A DNA stretch of 64,000 nt from an uncultured Litoreibacter sp. (GTDB lineage: Bacteria > Pseudomonadota > Alphaproteobacteria > Rhodobacterales > Rhodobacteraceae). Below the pieces are notes generated by a model. That model saw nothing but the letters and a program-made list of their open reading frames with translations. It ran no database searches and was not told where the DNA came from. The first letter of the stretch is position 1, and the number at the start of each line of letters is the position of its first letter. The DNA is taken from assembly GCA_947494435.1 (NCBI GenBank), contig CANLUY010000001.1, positions 1,044,001-1,108,000 on the forward strand. The letters run 5' to 3'. A program made the translations under genes and the position numbers. This document shows, in pieces, positions 8,481-17,839 of this stretch.

Positions 8481-8566
8481 TGGTGCCCAGGAGAGGACTT
8501 GAACCTCCACGTCCATAAGGACACCAGCACCTGAAGCTGGCGCGTCTACCATTCCGCCACCTGGGC
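8481..8566 (-). tRNA. tRNA-Leu (anticodon CAG)
   Basis: Read on the minus strand, the gene has acceptor arms GCCCAGG and CCTGGGC, discriminator A and an encoded CCA at 8481-8483. The anticodon stem CCAGC/GCTGG encloses the loop TTCAGGT with anticodon CAG (complement at 8531-8533). The T loop GGTTCAAGTCC is intact and the long variable arm is of the class II type expected for Leu. Length is 86 bases. Confidence 0.95.
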
Positions 8567-8706
8567 AGGTGTCGTGAAGCGGGTGATTAAACCTCCTCCA
8601 TCCCACTGTCAACGTGATTCCGCTCCGATTTGTCGCTGAAATCAAACTTGTTTGTAGGAAGCTGTGTCGATAAACCCGACAACACGCCAATTCGAAGGGA
8701 ACGCCC

Positions 8707-9684
8707 ATGACAAAGCTCGCAACAGTTTACGGTGGATCAGGGTTTGTCGGCCGCTACATCGTACGTCGCCTCGCCAAAGCAGGCTACCGCGTCCGCGTCG
8801 CTGTGCGCCGCCCAAACGAAGCGATCTTCGTGAAACCCTACGGCGTCGTCGGACAGGTAGAACCGGTCCTCTGCAATATCCGAAACGATGCTTCCGTAAA
8901 ATCCGTGATGGAGGGCGCCGATGTCGTTATCAACTGCGTCGGGACGTTCGATAAGGGCGGAAAGAACAACTTCGATGCCGTCCAACATGAGGGCGCCGAG
9001 CGGATCGCGCGTATTGCTGCGAGCGAAGGCGTGGCAAACCTCATCCATCTCTCTGCGATTGGTGCCGACGTAAACAGCGAAACGCTTTACGGTCAGTCCA
9101 AGGGACTCGGCGAAGAAGGGATTTTGCAGCACTTCCCTTCAGCCATGATCCTGCGGCCTTCTGTGATCTTCGGTCCGGAAGATGACTTTTTCAATCGCTT
9201 CGCCTCCATGTCTCGCCTCGGACCTGTCCTTCCTGTAATTGGCGCTGAGACAAAATTCCAACCGGTCTACGTCGATGATGTCGCAAAAGCCGCGATGAAA
9301 GGTGTTGATGGCACCTCCGGCATCTACGAACTTGGCGGCCCTGATGTGAACACGTTCCGTGAATTGATGCAGGAAATGCTCGCCACCATTCGTCGCCGGC
9401 GCATCGTCCTGAATATTCCCTTCTTCGTCGGTGGAATTATGGGCACGACCTTCGATATTCTGTCGGCTATCACTGGGGGGCTGATCAAAGGCCCCGTGAC
9501 AAAAGATCAGGTGCGCAGCCTTAAATCGGACTCCATTGTCACCGAAGGCGCGAAGAGCTTTGCTGACCTTGGAATTACGCCGACCTCAATGGAAGCGGTC
9601 CTGCCGTCATATTTGTGGCGCTTCCGTCCATCTGGCCAATATGAAGCAATGATGGAGTCCGCCAAAAACCTGCGCGCGGATTAA
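8707..9684 (+). CDS. Complex I NDUFA9-family NAD(P)-binding protein (atypical SDR)
   Basis: This is a 325-residue Rossmann-fold protein with the dinucleotide motif GGSGFVG at 9-15 and a typical NDUFA9-like course (LIHLSAIGADVNSETLYGQSKGLGE, then RPSVIFGPEDDFFNRFA). Members are homologous to the accessory subunit NDUFA9 of mitochondrial complex I. In bacteria they occur as free oxidoreductase-like proteins, possibly in quinone or membrane lipid metabolism. It is a single gene convergent with uppP, with which it shares the TTAA stop overlap. Confidence 0.88.
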   Translation: MTKLATVYGGSGFVGRYIVRRLAKAGYRVRVAVRRPNEAIFVKPYGVVGQVEPVLCNIRNDASVKSVMEGADVVINCVGTFDKGGKNNFDAVQHEGAERIARIAASEGVANLIHLSAIGADVNSETLYGQSKGLGEEGILQHFPSAMILRPSVIFGPEDDFFNRFASMSRLGPVLPVIGAETKFQPVYVDDVAKAAMKGVDGTSGIYELGGPDVNTFRELMQEMLATIRRRRIVLNIPFFVGGIMGTTFDILSAITGGLIKGPVTKDQVRSLKSDSIVTEGAKSFADLGITPTSMEAVLPSYLWRFRPSGQYEAMMESAKNLRAD

Positions 9685-10484
9685 GCGTAGGCGTAGGTGA
9701 GCAAGACGATGCCGAGGATGATCCGGTAAATCACGTATGGCGTGAAACTGACCGATCTCAGCAATCGCATCATGAGTATCAACGCAAAGAGCGCCGCAAC
9801 GAAAGACAGAACTGCGGCGATTGCGGCGTCCTTAGCAAGCTCTAAGTTCATATCGTTGATCACTTCGACACCCAGCAGAAGGCCGGAAGCGATAATGGTT
9901 GGTATCGACATCAGCATCGCGAGCTTCGCCGCATCTTCGCGGGCATATCCGAGAGAGCGAGCACCTGAGATGGTCGCTCCTGACCGCGAAGTCCCAGGAA
10001 TAAGCGCCAATGCCTGCCATACACCCATAATTGCCGCATCTTTGATAGACCATTGAGGTGCCTTTTTTACGGTATCCCCTTTTTGATCGGTCCAATAAAG
10101 AACCAGTCCGAAGATCAGCATGGTCCAGCCAATCAACGCCACTGAGCGGAGCGAGGCGTCCAAGCCTGTGACCTTCAAAAGCAATCCGAACATCAAAACT
10201 GGTACAGTGGCGACAAGCAAAAGCATCGCAAGCCAAGCGCCTTGTGTGTCGACCTTTCCACGAACCAGCCTCGGGATTCCATTCGCTGCGACACGCACAT
10301 CTTCCCTAAAGTAAAGCATAACGGCAAAAAGCGTGCCGACATGAACGGCGATGTCAATCATCTGGCCTTGATCGTCCAATCCTGTGAGAGCAGGCAATAG
10401 AATCAAGTGACCGGATGAGGAGACTGGCAAGAATTCGGTCAGGCCCTGGATCAATGCAACGAGAATTAGATGAAAGAGCGACAT
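9681..10484 (-). CDS. uppP: Undecaprenyl-diphosphatase UppP (BacA)
   Basis: This integral membrane enzyme recycles undecaprenyl diphosphate to the monophosphate carrier for peptidoglycan and polysaccharide assembly. Motifs are GLTEFLPVSSSGHL near the N-terminus and PGTSRSGATI in the middle. At least seven hydrophobic helices are visible in 267 residues. I placed the start at the ATG encoding MSLFHLILVALIQG, as in homologues; a GTG ten codons upstream (10514) is also in frame, and neither has a good ribosome-binding site. The enzyme supplies carrier lipid that the exopolysaccharide locus here would use. Confidence 0.93.
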   Translation of the reverse strand: MSLFHLILVALIQGLTEFLPVSSSGHLILLPALTGLDDQGQMIDIAVHVGTLFAVMLYFREDVRVAANGIPRLVRGKVDTQGAWLAMLLLVATVPVLMFGLLLKVTGLDASLRSVALIGWTMLIFGLVLYWTDQKGDTVKKAPQWSIKDAAIMGVWQALALIPGTSRSGATISGARSLGYAREDAAKLAMLMSIPTIIASGLLLGVEVINDMNLELAKDAAIAAVLSFVAALFALILMMRLLRSVSFTPYVIYRIILGIVLLTYAYA

Positions 10485-10627
10485 AACGCAGGAGGCCTTG
10501 GTTTTGGTCTGCACTAAACTAGATGACTGGAATTAAATGGAAAGATCTGATTTAAGGCCTTATCGGACCTAATTTTCGACGATTGAGACGGAAATTTTGG
10601 TTGAACCGTCAAAAAATACGCATATAG

Positions 10628-10648
10628 GTCAGCCATGCTGACTTTTAT
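10628..10648 (+). terminator. Small hairpin with T-rich tail upstream of gltD
   Basis: GTCAGC-CAT-GCTGAC forms a six-bp stem followed by TTTTATT, within the 213-bp stretch before gltD. It could be a weak terminator or an attenuator-like element in the glt leader. The stem is short and the loop only three bases, so the call is tentative. Confidence 0.3.
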
Positions 10649-10697
10649 TCCTGTATGAGCCACAGTAGTGAGGTCTTTCTGATCTGAGGAGGTATTC

Positions 10698-12131
10698 ATG
10701 GCCAAAGAACCCATGCTAAAATTTGTATCGGTAGATCGTGATATGCCAGAGAAGCGTCCCCCCAATTTGCGGGCGACAGATTTTCACGAGATCTATGCAG
10801 AATATGCGGAAGCAAAAGCGGAAGAGCAGGCCAGCCGTTGCAGTCAATGCGGCGTACCTTACTGTCAATCCCATTGCCCGTTGCACAATAATATCCCGGA
10901 TTGGCTAAGGCTAACTGCGCAAGGTCGGTTGAAGGAGGCTTACGAGGTAAGCCAAGCGACGAATACCTTCCCTGAAATCTGCGGTCGCATTTGTCCGCAA
11001 GACCGCCTCTGCGAGGGAAATTGCGTCATTGAGCAGTCCGGTCATGGCACTGTGACGATTGGAGCTGTCGAGAAATATATCACCGATACAGCTTGGGAGA
11101 ATGGGTGGGTCAAGCCTGCAGTCCCATCTATGGAGCGAAGCGAAAGCGTCGGCATCATTGGTGCTGGACCGGGTGGTTTGGCTGCGGCGGACAGGCTGCG
11201 TCGCCAAGGTGTACAAGTGGTTGTTTACGATCGGTATGATCGTGCAGGCGGATTGCTGACTTACGGTATTCCCGGGTTCAAGCTTGAAAAGGACGTTGTT
11301 ATGCAACGGATCGATCAACTTGAGAAAAGTGGCGTCACCTTCAAACTGAATTGCAATGTTGGGGAAGACATTTCCTTCTCTGAGCTACAAAAAACGCATG
11401 ACGCAATTCTGATTGCGACGGGTGTTTACAAGTCGCGCGACTTACCAGCGCCGGGTTCCGGGGCCAGCGGTATCGTGCGCGCGATAGACTATTTGACAGC
11501 GAGCAACCGCAAGAGTTTTGGCGACGCAGTTCCTGAGTTCGATTCAGGTGAGCTAAATGCCGAAGGCAAACGTGTCGTCGTAATCGGTGGTGGCGATACC
11601 GCAATGGATTGCGTCCGCACTGCGACACGCCAAGGCGCAACCTCCGTCAAATGTCTGTATCGCCGGGATCGAACGAATATGCCCGGCTCGCAACGCGAAG
11701 TTGCGAATGCGGAAGAGGAAGGCGTCGAATTTGTTTGGTTGTCTGCTCCGAATGGTTTCACGGGTGATACTGTTGAAGGGGTTATGGTTTCTAAAATGCG
11801 GCTTGGTGCTGCAGACGCGACTGGAAGACAAGCCCCAGAGGTTATCGAAGGCGCCGACTACATCGAAGAGGCCGATTTGGTAATTAAGGCCCTTGGGTTT
11901 GAACCGGAAGAACTGCCTTCCCTGTGGGATGTACCAGAACTTGCGGTGACGCGCTGGGGTACTGTGAAGGCGGACTTTGAAACGCACGAAACCAACCTGC
12001 CTGGGGTCTACGCCTGTGGCGATATTCAGCGCGGTGCGAGCCTTGTCGTTTGGGCAATCCGCGATGGTCGTGAGGCCGCTGACGCGATGTTAACGCAATT
12101 TAACGCAGCCGCTAGCGTTGCTGCTGAATAG
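10698..12131 (+). CDS. gltD: Glutamate synthase (NADPH) small subunit
   Basis: This subunit takes electrons from NADPH via FAD and passes them through iron-sulfur clusters to GltB, for ammonia assimilation with glutamine synthetase. The N-terminal Cys clusters are CSQCGVPYCQSHCP and CGRICPQDRLCEGNC (about 48-61 and 95-108). A FAD-binding GAGPGG follows at about 155 and an NADPH-binding GGGDTAMDC at about 297. At 477 residues it is full length. AGGAGG lies upstream of the ATG. It precedes gltB by 66 bases and is likely cotranscribed with it. Confidence 0.96.
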   Translation: MAKEPMLKFVSVDRDMPEKRPPNLRATDFHEIYAEYAEAKAEEQASRCSQCGVPYCQSHCPLHNNIPDWLRLTAQGRLKEAYEVSQATNTFPEICGRICPQDRLCEGNCVIEQSGHGTVTIGAVEKYITDTAWENGWVKPAVPSMERSESVGIIGAGPGGLAAADRLRRQGVQVVVYDRYDRAGGLLTYGIPGFKLEKDVVMQRIDQLEKSGVTFKLNCNVGEDISFSELQKTHDAILIATGVYKSRDLPAPGSGASGIVRAIDYLTASNRKSFGDAVPEFDSGELNAEGKRVVVIGGGDTAMDCVRTATRQGATSVKCLYRRDRTNMPGSQREVANAEEEGVEFVWLSAPNGFTGDTVEGVMVSKMRLGAADATGRQAPEVIEGADYIEEADLVIKALGFEPEELPSLWDVPELAVTRWGTVKADFETHETNLPGVYACGDIQRGASLVVWAIRDGREAADAMLTQFNAAASVAAE

Positions 12132-12197
12132 ACCCTGCACAACCAGAATACCGACATTAGCCGCCACGCGGCATATCCGATCTGAAGGAGATGAGAC

Positions 12198-15100
12198 ATG
12201 ACCAAGTTTGATGAAAATTGGGTGGCTCAAGAGGAAAAAAAGCGCGCATGGATGGCCGAAAACAGCCTCTACAGTACAGAAGAAGAGCATGCATCATGCG
12301 GTGTGGGTCTCGTGGTCTCTGTGGATGGTAAAGCGTCCCGTCGTGTTGTTGAGAACGGCATTAATGCCCTCAAAGCGATCTGGCACCGAGGCGCTGTCGA
12401 CGCAGACGGGAAAACGGGCGACGGTGCTGGTATCCATGTGCAGATCCCCGTTCCATTCTTCTATGATCAGATTGAGCGGACTGGCCATACACCCGACAAG
12501 GATCAGATGATCGCTGTTGGTCAGGTGTTCCTCCCGCGCACAGATTTTGGCGCGCAGGAAACTTGTCGGACGATCGTTGAAACCGAAGTCCTACGTATGG
12601 GTTATCGCATCTATGGCTGGCGGCACGTGCCCGTGAATGTCGGCTGTCTCGGTGATAAAGCAAACGCCACCCGTCCGGAGATCGAACAGATCCTGATTTC
12701 GAATTCGAAAGGTGTCGACGAGGAAACGTTTGAGCGTGAACTCTATGTCATTCGTCGCCGTATCGAGAAAGCGGCAGCGATGATGGAACTGTACATCTGT
12801 TCGCTGTCTTGCAGGTCGATCATCTACAAAGGCATGATGCTCGCTGAGCAAGTTGCAGATTTCTACCCCGACCTGATGGATGAGCGTTTTGAAAGCGCTT
12901 TTGCGATTTATCATCAGCGGTACTCGACAAATACGTTCCCGCAATGGTGGTTGGCCCAGCCGTTCCGCATGTTGGCGCACAATGGTGAGATCAACACGTT
13001 GAAGGGCAACTTGAATTGGATGAAGAGCCACGAAATCCGGATGGCCTCTGGTGCGTTTGGCGATATGGCTGAGGACATCAAGCCTATCGTGGCTGCAGGT
13101 TCCTCGGATTCGGCAGCTTTAGACTCGGTATTCGAGGTTCTCGTCCGGGCTGGCCGGTCGGCGCCGATGGCTAAAACCATGTTGGTCCCGGAATCGTGGT
13201 CCCAGCAAGCGGTAGAGATGCCAAAGAAATGGCAGGACATGTATTCCTACTGCAATTCTGTCATGGAGCCATGGGACGGGCCTGCTGCTTTGGCAATGAC
13301 CGATGGTCGCTGGGTATGCGCTGGTCTGGATCGCAACGGCCTCCGCCCAATGCGCTACGCTGTTACGGGGGACGGCCTGCTCATTGCTGGGTCTGAAACC
13401 GGCATGGTGCCATTTGACGAGGCTACTGTCCGCGAAAAGGGCGCGCTTGGGCCGGGTCAGATGATTGGCGTCCATATGGGTAAGGGAAAGCTGTTCCATG
13501 ATGAGGAACTAAAGGACAAAATGAGCGCCGCACTACCATTTGGTGAGTGGTGCTCAAAGATTACTCATCTCGATGAGGTTACCCTGGATGTGCAGGAACA
13601 GGCTCTGTTCAGTGGTGCTGAACTGCGCAAACGTCAGATTGCAGCTGGTTATTCCATAGAAGAGCTGGAGCAGATCCTTGCGCCGATGGCCGAGGATGGG
13701 AAAGAGACATTGGCGTCTATGGGCGACGATACGCCATCAGCGGTCTTGTCCAAAAAGTATCGGCCGTTAAGCCATTTCTTCCGGCAGAACTTTAGTCAAG
13801 TAACAAACCCACCTATCGACTCTTTGCGTGAGTATCGGGTGATGAGTCTAAAGACGCGGTTCGGGAACCTGAAGAACGTTTTGGATGAAGACAGTTCTCA
13901 AACTGAAATTCTGGTGCTCGACAGCCCATTTGTTGGCAACGCGCAATTCGAAAAAATGGTAGAACAATTTAAAGCCGATATGGTGTCGATTGATTGTACC
14001 TTTGAGGCCAATGGTAGTTCACTACGTGACGCCCTTGATCGTATTCGCAACGAAGCAGAGGATGCTGTGCGTTCTGGTGCCGGTCACATCATCCTGACAG
14101 ATCAAGCCCAGTCGGAAAGTCGCGTTGGAATGCCGATGATCCTCGCGACATCGGCCGTTCATGGTTGGTTAACGCGCAAAGGGCTTCGGACATTTACTTC
14201 GCTCAACGTACGCTCCGCGGAATGCGTTGACCCGCATTATTTCGCCGTTCTAATTGGCTGTGGTGCGACGATTGTAAACGCCTATCTCGCGGAAGATTCT
14301 CTGGCCGATCGTATCGAAAGAGGTTTGTTAGACACGAATTTGACCGAAGCTGTTGCGCGGTATCGTAACGCCATTGACCAAGGTCTTTTGAAGATCATGG
14401 CCAAAATGGGTATTTCGGTTATCTCTTCTTACCGTGGCGGCTTGAATTTCGAAGCGGTTGGTCTGTCACGTGCGATGGTAGCGGAATTCTTCCCGGGCAT
14501 GCCGTCTCGGATTTCCGGTATTGGGATAACAGGCATTCAAACGAAGGTTGAAGAGATCCACAGACTGGGCTGGCAAGGTGGTCAGGATGTGCTGCCAATC
14601 GGTGGCTTTTATAAAGCGCGCCGGACCGGCGAGAAACACGCGTGGGAAGCGCAGACAATGCACATGTTGCAAGCCGCTTGCTCGCGGGCATCGTATGACT
14701 TGTGGCGTCAGTACTCGCAAACTATGAAATCGAACCCTCCGATCCATTTGCGCGATTTGCTTGACATCAAGCCATTGAGCGAGCCGATTGCGATCGAAGA
14801 GGTGGAGTCGATTACCTCCATCCGAAAGCGCTTTGTGACACCGGGCATGTCGCTCGGAGCTTTGAGCCCCGAGGCGCATAAAACACTCAATGTCTCGATG
14901 AACCGAATTGGCGCGAAGTCTGATTCCGGTGAGGGTGGTGAAGATCCAGCGCATTTTGTGCCAGAGCCGAACGGCGACAATCCATCTGCAAAAATCAAGC
15001 AGGTGGCTTCGGGCCGGTTCGGCGTCACTGCTGAATATCTCAATCACTGCGAAGAACTTGAGATCAAAGTGGCTCAAGGTGCGAAACCCGGTGAAGGCGG

Positions 15101-16721
15101 ACAACTGCCGGGTATGAAGGTGACTGACCTGATCGCGCGGCTGCGGCATTCGACCAAGGGAGTGACGCTTATTTCACCTCCACCGCATCACGATATCTAT
15201 TCTATCGAGGACTTGGCGCAGCTGATCTACGATCTGAAGCAGATTAATCCGCGCTGTAAGGTCACCGTGAAGCTTGTTGCGTCCTCCGGTGTCGGAACGA
15301 TTGCGGCGGGTGTTGCAAAGGCAAAAGCGGATGTGATCCTGATTTCTGGCCATAACGGCGGTACTGGTGCGTCGCCGGCAACGTCGATCAAGCATGCGGG
15401 CCTTCCGTGGGAAATGGGATTGACCGAAGCGCACCAAGTGCTGGCGATGAATAATCTGCGGGAACGGATTACACTGCGGACGGATGGCGGGTTGCGGACG
15501 GGTCGTGATATCGTCATGGCTGCGATGATGGGTGCTGAGGAGTACGGCATCGGGACAGCAGCCCTGATCGCGATGGGTTGCATTATGGTTCGTCAGTGCC
15601 AGTCGAATACATGTCCCGTTGGCGTTTGTACGCAAGACGAAGACCTACGTGCGAAGTTTACTGGGAACGCCGACAAGGTCGTCAACCTCATTACCTTCTA
15701 CGCGCAAGAGGTTCGCGAGATCTTGGCCTCTATCGGGGCGCGGTCTTTGGATGAGGTGATTGGGCGTGCTGATCTGCTGACGCAGGTCTCGCGCGGCTCG
15801 GCACATCTCGACGACCTCGACTTGAACCCGCTTCTGATCACCGTCGATGGTGCCGACAAGATTGTCTATGACCGCAACAAGCCACGTAACGAAGTTCCGG
15901 ATACTTTGGATGCGGAAATCGTCAAGGATGCGCAGCCGTTTCTGAAGGACGGCGAGAAGATGCAGTTGTCTTATGCGGTTCAGAATACTCTGCGGACGAT
16001 CGGGACGCGGACGTCGTCACATATCGTAGAGCGGTTTGGGATGCGAAATTCGCTGCAGCCGGATCACTTGACGATCAAGCTGACAGGGTCCGCTGGTCAA
16101 GCGTTGGGTGCTTTTGCGGCGCCGGGGCTGAAGCTGGAGGTCTTTGGTGATGCGAATGACTATGTTGGCAAAGGCTTGTCTGGTGGTCGTATCGTTGTGC
16201 GGCCCGCGCAGGAGAGTCCACTGGTCGCCGAAGACAATACGATTATCGGGAACACAGTTCTGTATGGGGCAACCGATGGGCATCTGTTTGCGGCCGGTCG
16301 TGCGGGGGAGCGCTTTGCTGTGCGGAACTCCGGTGCGAAGGTTGTGATCGAAGGATGCGGGACCAACGGGTGCGAATATATGACTGGCGGTGTCGCGGTG
16401 ATCCTCGGATCCATCGGGGGTAACTTTGGGGCCGGAATGACCGGTGGGATGGCCTATCTTTATGATCCGGATGGCATTGCCGAGGAGCTGATGAATAAGG
16501 AGACCATTGTGACCTGCCCAGTGACGGTTGAACATTGGCATGATCAGTTGAAAGGCTTGATCGAAGAACATCATGCTGAGACGGGTAGCCTTAAGGCTGG
16601 GCGGATTTTGCAGGACTGGGACCTTGAGTTGAAGCACTTCGTCCAGATCTGTCCGATTGAGATGCTCAAGCATATTCCTGCGCCTTTGGGTATCGAAGAT
16701 CAGGCGATTCCTGCGGAATAA
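12198..16721 (+). CDS. gltB: Glutamate synthase (NADPH) large subunit
   Basis: It makes two glutamates from glutamine and 2-oxoglutarate. The class II glutaminase domain begins at Cys34 (CGVGLVVS) after a 33-residue propeptide that should be removed. The central and FMN-binding synthase domains follow, with the 3Fe-4S ligand segment MVRQCQSNTCPVGVC at about 1131-1145 and the C-terminal GXGXG beta-helix domain from about 1270. Length 1507 is typical. AAGGAG lies before the ATG. A strong terminator follows at 16771. Confidence 0.97.
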   Translation: MTKFDENWVAQEEKKRAWMAENSLYSTEEEHASCGVGLVVSVDGKASRRVVENGINALKAIWHRGAVDADGKTGDGAGIHVQIPVPFFYDQIERTGHTPDKDQMIAVGQVFLPRTDFGAQETCRTIVETEVLRMGYRIYGWRHVPVNVGCLGDKANATRPEIEQILISNSKGVDEETFERELYVIRRRIEKAAAMMELYICSLSCRSIIYKGMMLAEQVADFYPDLMDERFESAFAIYHQRYSTNTFPQWWLAQPFRMLAHNGEINTLKGNLNWMKSHEIRMASGAFGDMAEDIKPIVAAGSSDSAALDSVFEVLVRAGRSAPMAKTMLVPESWSQQAVEMPKKWQDMYSYCNSVMEPWDGPAALAMTDGRWVCAGLDRNGLRPMRYAVTGDGLLIAGSETGMVPFDEATVREKGALGPGQMIGVHMGKGKLFHDEELKDKMSAALPFGEWCSKITHLDEVTLDVQEQALFSGAELRKRQIAAGYSIEELEQILAPMAEDGKETLASMGDDTPSAVLSKKYRPLSHFFRQNFSQVTNPPIDSLREYRVMSLKTRFGNLKNVLDEDSSQTEILVLDSPFVGNAQFEKMVEQFKADMVSIDCTFEANGSSLRDALDRIRNEAEDAVRSGAGHIILTDQAQSESRVGMPMILATSAVHGWLTRKGLRTFTSLNVRSAECVDPHYFAVLIGCGATIVNAYLAEDSLADRIERGLLDTNLTEAVARYRNAIDQGLLKIMAKMGISVISSYRGGLNFEAVGLSRAMVAEFFPGMPSRISGIGITGIQTKVEEIHRLGWQGGQDVLPIGGFYKARRTGEKHAWEAQTMHMLQAACSRASYDLWRQYSQTMKSNPPIHLRDLLDIKPLSEPIAIEEVESITSIRKRFVTPGMSLGALSPEAHKTLNVSMNRIGAKSDSGEGGEDPAHFVPEPNGDNPSAKIKQVASGRFGVTAEYLNHCEELEIKVAQGAKPGEGGQLPGMKVTDLIARLRHSTKGVTLISPPPHHDIYSIEDLAQLIYDLKQINPRCKVTVKLVASSGVGTIAAGVAKAKADVILISGHNGGTGASPATSIKHAGLPWEMGLTEAHQVLAMNNLRERITLRTDGGLRTGRDIVMAAMMGAEEYGIGTAALIAMGCIMVRQCQSNTCPVGVCTQDEDLRAKFTGNADKVVNLITFYAQEVREILASIGARSLDEVIGRADLLTQVSRGSAHLDDLDLNPLLITVDGADKIVYDRNKPRNEVPDTLDAEIVKDAQPFLKDGEKMQLSYAVQNTLRTIGTRTSSHIVERFGMRNSLQPDHLTIKLTGSAGQALGAFAAPGLKLEVFGDANDYVGKGLSGGRIVVRPAQESPLVAEDNTIIGNTVLYGATDGHLFAAGRAGERFAVRNSGAKVVIEGCGTNGCEYMTGGVAVILGSIGGNFGAGMTGGMAYLYDPDGIAEELMNKETIVTCPVTVEHWHDQLKGLIEEHHAETGSLKAGRILQDWDLELKHFVQICPIEMLKHIPAPLGIEDQAIPAE

Positions 16722-16770
16722 GCAGTTCCCCGCGTGCGGGGGATTTCATAACTCATTGAAAAGTATAGAG

Positions 16771-16804
16771 AACGCCGCGCTATATGCGCGGCGTTAACTT
16801 TTTT
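16771..16804 (+). terminator. Rho-independent terminator after gltB
   Basis: AACGCCGCGC pairs perfectly with GCGCGGCGTT over ten bases around a TATAT loop, followed by AACTTTTTTT. A second hairpin, CCCCGC-GT-GCGGGG at 16728-16741, lies between the stop codon and this terminator. The site lies between gltB and the convergent hydroxylase gene and may serve both. Confidence 0.9.
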
Positions 16805-16826
16805 ACCGAGGTGCGCACAGGCGACA

Positions 16827-17666
16827 TCACAAAGACCCGAAAATGATCTTCAGACGGCCTTTGAAGCTGGAGCAGCGTCGGACCTCCTTCCAAATGCGTG
16901 TGAATTCAAAGAAGGTGATTTTGATCGGATTGTTTGTATGAATATTTCGGGTCAATCCGTAGACAACCTTTTCGTTTTCGCGCTCAAAAGTTCCGAACAT
17001 CTTGTCCCAAACCATCAACACGCCACCGTAATTCTTGTCCAGATACTGCCGATTTGAACCATGATGAACGCGGTGGACAGATGGCGTGTTGAAATGCTCG
17101 TCGAGCCACCCCAATTTTCCGACCCGTTCCGTATGAATCCAATGCTGATATTGCGCCACGATTATGAGGGCGACCAATGCTTGAAACGGGTTGAAACCGA
17201 TCAGGATCATGGGGATCAAAAACGCCCATTCAAAAATGAATTCGACAATACTCAAGCGGAAGGCCACGGTCAGATTGTAATCTTCAGAGCTGTGATGGAC
17301 GCTGTGGACAGCCCATAAAATGCGGTGTTCATGCTCTAACCGGTGCATCCAATAGTAAGTCAGATCTGCGGCGAGGAAGGCTAAAACCCAAGTGAAGAGC
17401 GTCATTGGGATGGTCAGCGGTGTCAGATAGTAGAAGGGGAGCAATCCTATAAAGCCAAGCGATGCGAGGGCTGTGAGGCCCAAGATCTGATGGGCGCAGA
17501 AAATAAAACAATTGGCGACCGTGTCTTTCCATCGCCGCTCTTTCCTTGTGACTAAATCCAATACAATCTCGAACCCTGTGATTGCGAGGTTGAACAGGAA
17601 CAGGCCCGCGACCACGAGCATCATGTCATGAAGTTCAAAAAGGGAAGTGAGGTCCTCAATCGACAT
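16827..17666 (-). CDS. Sterol desaturase/fatty acid hydroxylase family membrane protein
   Basis: This is an integral membrane di-iron enzyme of the fatty acid hydroxylase superfamily. The histidine clusters are complete: HRLEH (108-112), HSVHH (121-125), HWIH (175-178) and HRVHH (198-202). Four to five hydrophobic helices lie before and between them, and length 279 is typical. The substrate could be a fatty acid, ornithine lipid, carotenoid or other lipid; the sequence does not decide. It is divergent from the TetR gene, with a perfect palindrome between them, so TetR probably controls it. Confidence 0.88.
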   Translation of the reverse strand: MSIEDLTSLFELHDMMLVVAGLFLFNLAITGFEIVLDLVTRKERRWKDTVANCFIFCAHQILGLTALASLGFIGLLPFYYLTPLTIPMTLFTWVLAFLAADLTYYWMHRLEHEHRILWAVHSVHHSSEDYNLTVAFRLSIVEFIFEWAFLIPMILIGFNPFQALVALIIVAQYQHWIHTERVGKLGWLDEHFNTPSVHRVHHGSNRQYLDKNYGGVLMVWDKMFGTFERENEKVVYGLTRNIHTNNPIKITFFEFTRIWKEVRRCSSFKGRLKIIFGSL

Positions 17667-17781
17667 TGCACAACCTCGTCTTAACTCTGGCGTGGGGGCG
17701 GGTTAGACTGATCAGGTCTGGAGGCGCTAAGACGTCTAGGTCATTGAACAACATTAACTGTGTCCTTTCTGGGAGAGGGTC

Positions 17782-17811
17782 AAACTATGAACGAACGTTC
17801 GTTCATAGTTT
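17782..17811. promoter_or_regulatory. 30-bp perfect palindrome, probable TetR operator
   Basis: The left arm AAACTATGAACGAAC is followed immediately by its exact reverse complement, giving a 30-bp perfect palindrome without spacer. It lies 28 bases upstream of the tetR start and 115 bases from the divergent hydroxylase start. The core GAACGAACGTTCGTTC resembles operators of TetR/AcrR-type repressors, which bind as dimers to such palindromes. I infer autoregulation and control of the hydroxylase. Confidence 0.8.
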
Positions 17812-17839
17812 ATGAGGCGAAAAATGGAGCGTCAAGTCG

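Noticed and set aside
14466-15149. Long minus-strand open frame inside gltB
   Set aside because: The glutamate synthase frame is certain by its motifs along the whole stretch; the antisense frame arises from codon bias.
16017-16673. 218-codon minus-strand open frame inside the 3' end of gltB
   Set aside because: Composition (many His, Arg, Thr) is typical of antisense shadows and the gltB C-terminal domain is intact.
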